Assembly (NCBI GenBank): GCA_001972305.1
Contig: BDDD01000087.1
Span: 278,539 to 342,538, forward strand
Source: Cephalotus follicularis
Lineage: Eukaryota; Streptophyta; Magnoliopsida; Oxalidales; Cephalotaceae
Length of the DNA: 64,000 nt
Reading direction: 5' to 3'
The notes beneath the pieces were generated by a model, which saw only the letters and a list, made by a program, of their open reading frames with translations, did not search any database and had not been told where the DNA came from. A program made the translations under genes and the position numbers. This document shows, piece by piece, positions 57,940-64,000 of this stretch. Every line of letters starts with the position of its first letter. Position 1 is the first letter of the stretch.

Positions 57940-59087
57940 GGACAAGGTTCGAACCGATCACAAGGAAGTTTCCAACAAGGCCGCCCTAGCTCCAGTTCAC
58001 GAGGAGACTGTGGCAAACAGTCGATGGGATCGGTGCCTTTGGTACAAGGCAGAGTATATGCAATGGATCAGCGAGTCGCGTCTGGATCAGCCTCAGTGAT
58101 TAGAGGTATGGTATATATATCTTAGCTTTTGGCACGAACTTTGATTGATCCATACTCATCCCATTCATATGTTGCCTCTCATTTTATAAGATGTATGAAT
58201 GTGGAGCCCGAGCCTTTACCTTTTGTGATAGAGTTCAGCACACCAGTAGGAGAGTCGATTACCTCCCGGTGGGTGTGTAGATCTGGTGCCATCGAGATTT
58301 TCGGACATGTTCTTTCGGTAGACCTCATAGTGTTGCCAATGGGCGATCTTGATATGATTCTCCCTATGGATTGGCTGTCAGCACATTATGCACATATGGA
58401 TTGTAATGCGAAGGTTGTAACCTTCCATTTGCCAGGACAGTCTCCGTTCCATTTTATAGGGATGTTAGAGCATCAGCCCATTTCTATGATATCTTCTAAC
58501 CATGCTGACAGACTCTTGAGACATGGTTGTACTGCTTACCTGGCACATGTTACGGATGACAGCAGATGGATACCGAAGTTGGAGAATGTTCTTGTGGTTT
58601 GTGAATACCCGGATGTGTTTTCGAAAGAGTTAACATCCTTAACTCCTGAGAGAGATGTGGAGTTTGGTATAGATCTTCGGCCAGGAACAGCTCCCATATC
58701 AACAGCTCCTTACCGGATGGCCCCTCCTAAGTTAAAGGAATTGAAAGTACAATTGCAGGAGTTGTTGGATAAAGGTTTCATCAGACCAGGCGTACCGCTG
58801 TGGGGAGCACCGGTTTTGTTTGTTAAGAAGAAAGACGGATTATTACGGATGTGTATTGATTACCGATAGCTGAATAAAGTGACGGTCAAGAACAAGTATC
58901 CACTGCTGCACATTGATGATCTGTTTGATCAACTGAAGGGATCTTCAGTGTTCTCTAAATTGGACCTGAGATCAGGATATCACCAGCTCAGAGTTAGAGC
59001 AGAGGATATTCCAAAGACTGCCTTCAGATCACGATATGGACACTATGAATTTGTGGTAATTCCTTTCGGGGTGACCAACGCCCCTGC
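57940..59087 (+). pseudogene. pol: E5 protease and N-terminal reverse transcriptase, cut by E6
   Basis: Same frame as the end of gag. Protease region: LIDPYSSHSYV (about 58135-58170), where the usual D(T/S)G-type active site is degenerate, then DMILPMDWL. RT follows: [50 protein letters not shown] then an amber codon at 58867, [11 protein letters not shown], and FGVTNAPA just before the E6 insertion. Stops also at about 58123. The catalytic DD box would be beyond E6. The break at 59087 is a clean transposon insertion. Confidence 0.92.
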
Positions 59088-61242
59088 TGTTAGATATAGT
59101 GACCCGACAAGCCATTGGATGAACTGTCGTTTTATATCTGTTATTGTATGAAACAATCTTATTCCTTATATATATGATGCGTGCTAAATTTGTTATGGCT
59201 ATATCACTTGTATTTTATCACATAATTGAAGTAGTTTATTAATTACCTACTTCTACTACTGATGCCCTTACATAAGGTTGGATGCCTGGCATGGAGGCTG
59301 TGAGACTGGTTACCTTATTCCTTATGTTAAATTTGTTACAAGTCATAGGTTCACTTTGTGGGCATTAGTGAACCGGATAGACTTGCGCGTATGTTTCCTG
59401 CTCATGGAATCGGGGGATGGATTCTTTCACTACCATCTATGTTGGACACTAGGGCAAATACGAGGTGCGCGCTGGGAGCGTGTACACTGAACAGGATCCG
59501 CGTGGGAGACACTATTTGGATAGCCGCTATTCTCGTGTCAGTAGTGACTCCTACTTGTTACGGTTGTGTATAAGTGATCATCACTTAGCGAGTTCTTTAA
59601 CTCGTCTGGTCCTTAGACCTCAGCGACTACTCTATATTGTATGGAGACGGTGATGCTTTGATCTCCACCTTACCCAGTCCTTACGCAGGGCTGGCAATCG
59701 GGTGGTCTTTGGGTATGATCGAATCTATACGAATATAAGTGAGTGCGCAATAAGGGATTGTCACACCTGAGCGAAGGTGATCGGCCCTATTATGGTCTGA
59801 TTATACTTTGGACTTATGAAATCCTTGGCCAAGGTTGAGGTAGACTGGAAATTAGATTTCCGAAAAGTTTACCAAAGGTCCTAGTAATGATCAGATTTTT
59901 TAGTGATTGAGGTACTATCTAGGGTTGACACATATCCTTACCCTACTCCTCAATCGGGGCCAAGTATGACAAGGGATTATAGTACACGTGAACTGACAAC
60001 TTAGAAAATCTAGGGTTAATGAGTTGTGTAATAAATTATGGGAAAATTAATTAGATTAATTTTTCCATCTGGATCATATTAGATATTATTCCGAGAGCAT
60101 TTAAATGGTCTGGGATCATTTAGAATGGCTAAACCGGACCCAAGGGGCATTTCAGTAATTTATGAACACCTCTCGTTTTAACTAAGATTTTAAAGGGTCC
60201 CTGCCCAATAATGATTAGATCTTTAATATGTTGGACATATTAAGTCTTGGTGTAAAATATCGGTTATGTGGATTTTGCATTTTGTGGAAACACATATGTC
60301 TGATCTTACTTAACCAATATTCGAAGGGTACATGAGATCACTATAAGAGTTAGACTCTTAATGCTTCACTGGCCAGACAAAGCGTCGACGTCTTTTAGAA
60401 AGACGTCAATGCTTAACAATTTGAAAGGCGTCGATGTCTTTTAGAAAGCATCGATGCTTTTAGTGCCACATTACATGGACGTCGATGTCTTTTGAAAAGG
60501 CGTCGACGTCTTTGAGCAGAACGTGCCACCTATGCACGACCTCACTTCGTGGGCACGTTTTCTCTCACATCTTCAGCCGGTTTCTCTTGATCTTACACGT
60601 TTTAGAAATGTGGTGATCATGGCTTCGGACTCCTAGGGAGTGAGGACCATGATCTAAGGTTAATGGGAGATTGGGAGAGAAAAAGGAGGGGTAGATATAG
60701 GCATTTTCTGCAGAAAATGAAATGTGAGAAAAAGTGGAAAAAGTTGGGTTTTTATTGGGCAAGAGAGCTCGAATTTTCTTCTCTGCAGTGTGTGTTCACT
60801 TCATCTCATATACACCAAGCAAGAGCTTATCTAGGGTGGATTGATTATTGACTTCATTGGTCAAAATCAATATACCTTTTCTAAGCTAAGTAAGAGAGAG
60901 AGTTATCATTGCTGGTTGAATTGCTTGTTGTTCCTGAGACTTGGAGAACATCAAAGGGGAATCTACTCATGCGTGTAGCGGCAAAGAAAGAAGGAGCCTT
61001 CACCCACTGGTATAGTTCTTGGTCCTTCTCTTCTTGGCATGCTTGTGTGTCACTATAGTTTGCTATGGTGACACCAATTCAATTCTGTTGATGTTGTGGT
61101 GATCCATGTGGTCTGTGGACGTGCCATAATGGATTGGTTTTGTTTTATAGGGTGTTATTCCGCTGCCATGATTGAATGTTTTGTTTTGTTTTACACCCTT
61201 GTCCATTTATGGCATTGGATTCGGTTTTGTCCGTTTCCATCA
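59088..61242 (+). repeat. E6 5' LTR (2155 bp)
   Basis: TGTTAGATATAGTGACCCG to CCGTTTCCATCA. Same internal landmarks as S4 and S5: motif group 60380-60507, palindrome CATTTTCTGCAGAAAATG at 60702-60719, hairpin at 61047-61074. Confidence 0.93.
61047..61074 (+). other. Hairpin in E6 LTR with compensatory change
   Basis: Arms GTGTCACTATAG and CTATGGTGACAC with loop TTTG. Relative to S4/S5 one T-A pair became A-T, and one C-G pair became U-G in RNA, so pairing is kept. Confidence 0.85.
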
Positions 61243-61243
61243 G

Positions 61244-61256
61244 TGGTATCAGAGCA
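61244..61256 (+). other. E6 primer binding site
   Basis: TGGTATCAGAGCA one base after the LTR end, matching initiator tRNA-Met. Confidence 0.93.
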
Positions 61257-61542
61257 TCCCACATCATCCTTGATTGAATATATATGCTTTAGATGATGTA
61301 CTGATTAATGGTTTAAATAATGGATGTGTTTTGTGATCAAACTAAATTTTCAAAGTGCCTTAATGAAAATTGCATGAAATTGGATTTCATTGTGTTTTTG
61401 TGCTGGGAATGTTGTTTTAATGTGTTTAGAATTATGTTTGGAATATGCATAGTGCATTTTGGAATGCCAGAATGGTATTCCATAGTCTAAACCATTGTTT
61501 TCAGCATTTTTAGAAATGCAGAAACTTCCCAGGGGGCTATAG

Positions 61543-61779
61543 ACGTCGACGTTCTTGGTAGGCGTCGATGTCTTGTTCATATTCCCAGGAAAAGTATCGA
61601 CGTGCATGATAGACGTCGATGTCTTGTTCATGTTTTTGTGAAACGCGTCGATGTTCTTGTTGAACGTCGACGCCTTTTTCAACTGTTCTTGAGAAAGGCA
61701 TTGATGCTCCTGTCATGCATCGATGCCTTGTTCAAGTATTTCCAGAAAACACGTCGATGCTTTTGATAAGCGTCGACGA
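61543..61779. repeat. Five motif doublets in copia leader
   Basis: RYRTCGAYGY motifs at 61543/61562, 61594/61613, 61645/61664, 61698/61717 and 61751/61770. Spacing within each pair is 19 bp; pair to pair is 51, 51, 53 and 53 bp. They lie in the untranslated leader between the primer binding site and gag, outside the LTR, so they are transcribed. Confidence 0.93.
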
Positions 61780-62353
61780 CTTTAAAAAAAAAAACTGTTT
61801 TATTATAAAATTGGATTTCATACATTTTGGGACTTAGAAAATTAAAAATCATTGTTTGATTTAGTGGGAGTTTGATCAATTAACAATCCTTGAATTAAAT
61901 TCAGTAATTGGTTATTATTTATGGCATTTCTTTTATATGTGGTTTTATTATATTGGATATAATATAGATCTTATGCACAATGGATGGCCCGAAAAGGACA
62001 TTGACCTAGATTATTGTTTTCTATGTGTGGATGGATTTTATTTATTTATTATCTTTAAAGGTCTGTAATAAGGTGCCTGCGTGCACCATTTATTTTTCCT
62101 TACTTTTATTATTTCTCCTTGTAATTTTTAAAATGTAATTTTTCTTTTCGAAAATGTAATGTTCTTTTTGTAAGATGGATTCCAATCCCCACTAGGAAGT
62201 TAGACTTCTCGAATTCCATATGGGGGTATGGGATAAGATTAGAATAGTGGGAGGGACCATAAGCACTAAAGACCAAGTGTTATGGTTGTCATATATTAAA
62301 ACTGGAATAGATGCTGACTCAACTTAATATTTCCTTATCTAGGTTGCTATAAA
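61780..62353 (+). other. E6 leader, noncoding
   Basis: A/T-rich untranslated leader. 62176-62300 has the conserved copia block 'cgaattccatatgggggt' / 'gattagaatagtggga', also present at 19110-19180 and 52160-52250. Confidence 0.75.
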
Positions 62354-62998
62354 ATGGCTTTATCAAATGTAATGTCCCGCATTCTTGAGACAAACAAACT
62401 TGAGGGGCCCAACTTCAACGATTGGCACCGCAACCTCAAGATTGTCCTTACAGCCAATAAAATGGCCTATGTGATGACTGGGGGGCCTCCTTCACTGGGT
62501 GAAGATCCGACGCCCGAAGAGAGTGAGCGACTAGCCAAGTGGCTAGAGGATGACGAGCAGGCTAGATGTCTTGCCCTTCTCGGGATGACACCTGAGCTTC
62601 AGCGTCAGAATGAGAAGATTGAGACCTTATCTGTTATAGTACTCCACCTTCAAGAGATGTATGGAGCTGAGTCTAGGACGCAAAGGTTTAATCTATCTCA
62701 CAAACTCTTTAAGGCTCAGATGCAAGAGGGAGCTGCAGTCCATGAGCATGGATTCAGGATGATAGACATGATTGAGCAGCTGGCTCAATTAGGGTTTGTC
62801 ATGGACCATGATCTATATGTAGATCTTATTCTGACGTCCCTTCCTAAGTCGTTCTCACAGTTCTTGGTGAACTTTCACATCAACAAGATAGAGGTAACTG
62901 TACCTGAGCTGGTTGCGATGTTAAGGACGGCTGAGGCCGATTTTGACTCTGGGAAGTCAAAGACCCACTCCCTACTTCTTCCTTCTTCCTTCTTCTAG
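62354..62998 (+). pseudogene. gag: E6 gag (5' part)
   Basis: ATG at 62354 opens a 214-residue frame: MALSNVMSRILETNKLEGPNF, then DWHRNLKIVLTANKM, the copia Gag signature (DUF4219/UBN2-type). It continues through ALLGMTPELQ, HLQEMYG and LILTSLPKSFSQFLVNFH, all usual landmarks of this family. The frame runs into a stop at 62996 because of a shift in a CTTCTTCC-repeat tract (62970-62995), probably replication slippage. Downstream gag-pol continues in the +1 frame. Gag forms the particle that packages element RNA. Confidence 0.9.
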
Positions 62999-64000
62999 GT
63001 CTGCCCAAGGAAAGGGCAGTGCCTCGTCTTCTTGTAAAGGGAAGGGCGTGCTCATGCCTATAAACACAAAAGCCAAGGGTAAGAAGAAGCGAAAGAAGAT
63101 GAAGGGGAAGCTTGGAGCCAGTGGGGGTGTTGCCAAAGATCGTATGAAGAAGTTAGCTGCTGAAGGTGCTTGTTTTCAGTGCGGTAAGACCGGACACTGG
63201 AAAAAGGATTTTCGTGTTGCTGTTGCTTCTGTCTCTGCTGATAACCCGCATGGTGCGAGTACATCAGGTATGTTCATGATTGAACTAAATCTAGCTTTGA
63301 ACAGTAGTTCTTCATGGGTATTGGATACTGGATGTGGAACTAACATTTGCAATTCGTTGTAGGGACTAAGAAAAGTTAGAAAGCTTAGAGCTGGAGACTT
63401 GGACTTACGGGTTGGGGATGGATCTAGGATCATCGTTGAGGCTGTAGGGATTTATGATATTACTTTATGTAATGGTTATGTATTGACACTTGATCCTTGT
63501 TATTTCATTTCAAACGTTGTAAGGAATATTATAAGTGTTTCATACTTATGTAATTTGGGCTTGGAGCTCAGATTCCAAGACATTCAATGTTTTGTTTATT
63601 CTGACAATGTTTGTGTCGGTAATGATTTTATCGACAATGGATTATTTGTCTTAAATACTGCACAATCCAAAGTCCTATCCATAGAGCAAAGTAATAAGAA
63701 AAGATAAAGAGAAACTAAGTTAAATAAAACCTATACCTGGCATTGTAGACTTGGTCATCTAAGTGATGCTAGACTATCACAGTTGATTAAGGATGATCTC
63801 CTTGATATCCAGGACTTAGAGGCCTATCCAACTTGTGAATCCTGTTTATTGGGAAAGATGACCAAATCACCCTTCTCTGGTTAAGGAGAAAGGGCTATGG
63901 ACTTACTGGACTTAGTCCATACTGACGTATGTGGTCCTATGTCAGTCAGTACGCGAGGTGGTTATATCTACGTCATAACTTTTACCGACGATTTATCTAG
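62996..64000 (+). pseudogene. pol: E6 gag 3' end, protease and integrase N-terminus
   Basis: After the shift, a basic linker (KAKGKKKRKKMKGK) leads to a zinc knuckle CFQCGKTGHWKKDF (about 63170-63210) whose last Cys is Phe, so it is probably inactive. The protease follows with WVLDTGCGTNIC. A TAG at 63360-63362 interrupts, then the GAG-pre-integrase region (GLFVLN) and a TAA at about 63705. The integrase zinc finger follows (WHCRLGHLSDARL, CESCLLGKM), a TAA at about 63881, and the first two catalytic aspartates (VHTDVCGPM, TFTDDLS) at the window edge. Confidence 0.9.

Larger units (their letters stand above)
54289..59087 (+). mobile_element. E5: gypsy chromovirus, 5' part, interrupted by E6
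   Basis: 5' LTR (54289-56542), primer binding site (56549-56560), gag, protease and N-terminal RT in gypsy order. Copia element E6 sits in the RT at 59087, so the rest of pol and the 3' LTR would lie beyond the right edge. The RT resembles that of E1. Left flank is GTCAC. Confidence 0.92.
59088..64000 (+). mobile_element. E6: Ty1/copia element, right-truncated by window edge
   Basis: 5' LTR 59088-61242, primer binding site 61244-61256, leader, gag, zinc knuckle, protease and integrase up to the edge. Protease followed directly by integrase, before any RT, is the copia order. The left flank is 5' ...CCTGC in the E5 RT; the right target duplication is outside the window. Its LTR defines S4 and S5 as solo LTRs of the same family. 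Several stops and one frameshift make it inactive. Confidence 0.93.

Overview
This window is repeat-dense nuclear DNA of a flowering plant, probably a eudicot; I cannot name the species. It consists almost entirely of nested LTR retrotransposons of the Ty3/gypsy chromovirus (Tekay/Del-like) and Ty1/copia superfamilies. I found no host protein-coding gene, tRNA or rRNA. Every retroelement coding region is broken by stops, frameshifts or deletions, or runs off the window.

Layout: (1) 1-6005, minus-strand gypsy element E1 (gag, protease, RT, part of RNase H, integrase C-terminus, chromodomain, primer binding site, 2.1 kb LTR), cut off at the left edge and inserted in a copia-type LTR (C, 6006-7556). 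(2) 7579-7899, an inverted duplication inside another copia-type LTR (B). (3) 8021-29291, large minus-strand gypsy element E2, bounded by a CATTA target duplication. Its left LTR holds a composite nest: gypsy-like LTR D with solo LTR S1 (TSD TAACC), copia-type relic A, and gypsy LTR E2b. Its interior keeps only scraps of gag and chromodomain. (4) 31081-48258, plus-strand gypsy element E3. Its 5' LTR carries solo LTRs S2 (TSD TATAT) and S3 (TSD ATAGC), and its 3' LTR carries copia solo LTR S4 (TSD CTTGT). (5) 48259-54288, a decayed copia element (E4) with solo LTR S5 (TSD CTGGT). (6) 54289-59087, gypsy element E5, interrupted in its RT by copia element E6 (59088 to the right edge; LTR, PBS, gag, protease, start of integrase).

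The most striking signal is not a gene. Most LTR families here, gypsy and copia alike, carry arrays of a ~10 bp CpG-centred palindrome (CAGTCGGCTG/CAGTCGACTG, or RCGTCGAYGY variants). Neighbouring copies lie 19-22 bp apart, most often 20-21 bp, which is about two helical turns, and some families add a higher-order period (74 bp in E2, 51-53 bp in the E6 leader). The motif differs by family but the phasing is shared. This resembles clustered binding sites for a protein or an epigenetic regulator, and I know of no description of it. A second signal is a 12-bp-stem hairpin near the 3' end of three copia LTRs, with a compensatory base change. All positions were indexed by hand (about +/-1 bp); identities were judged by eye.
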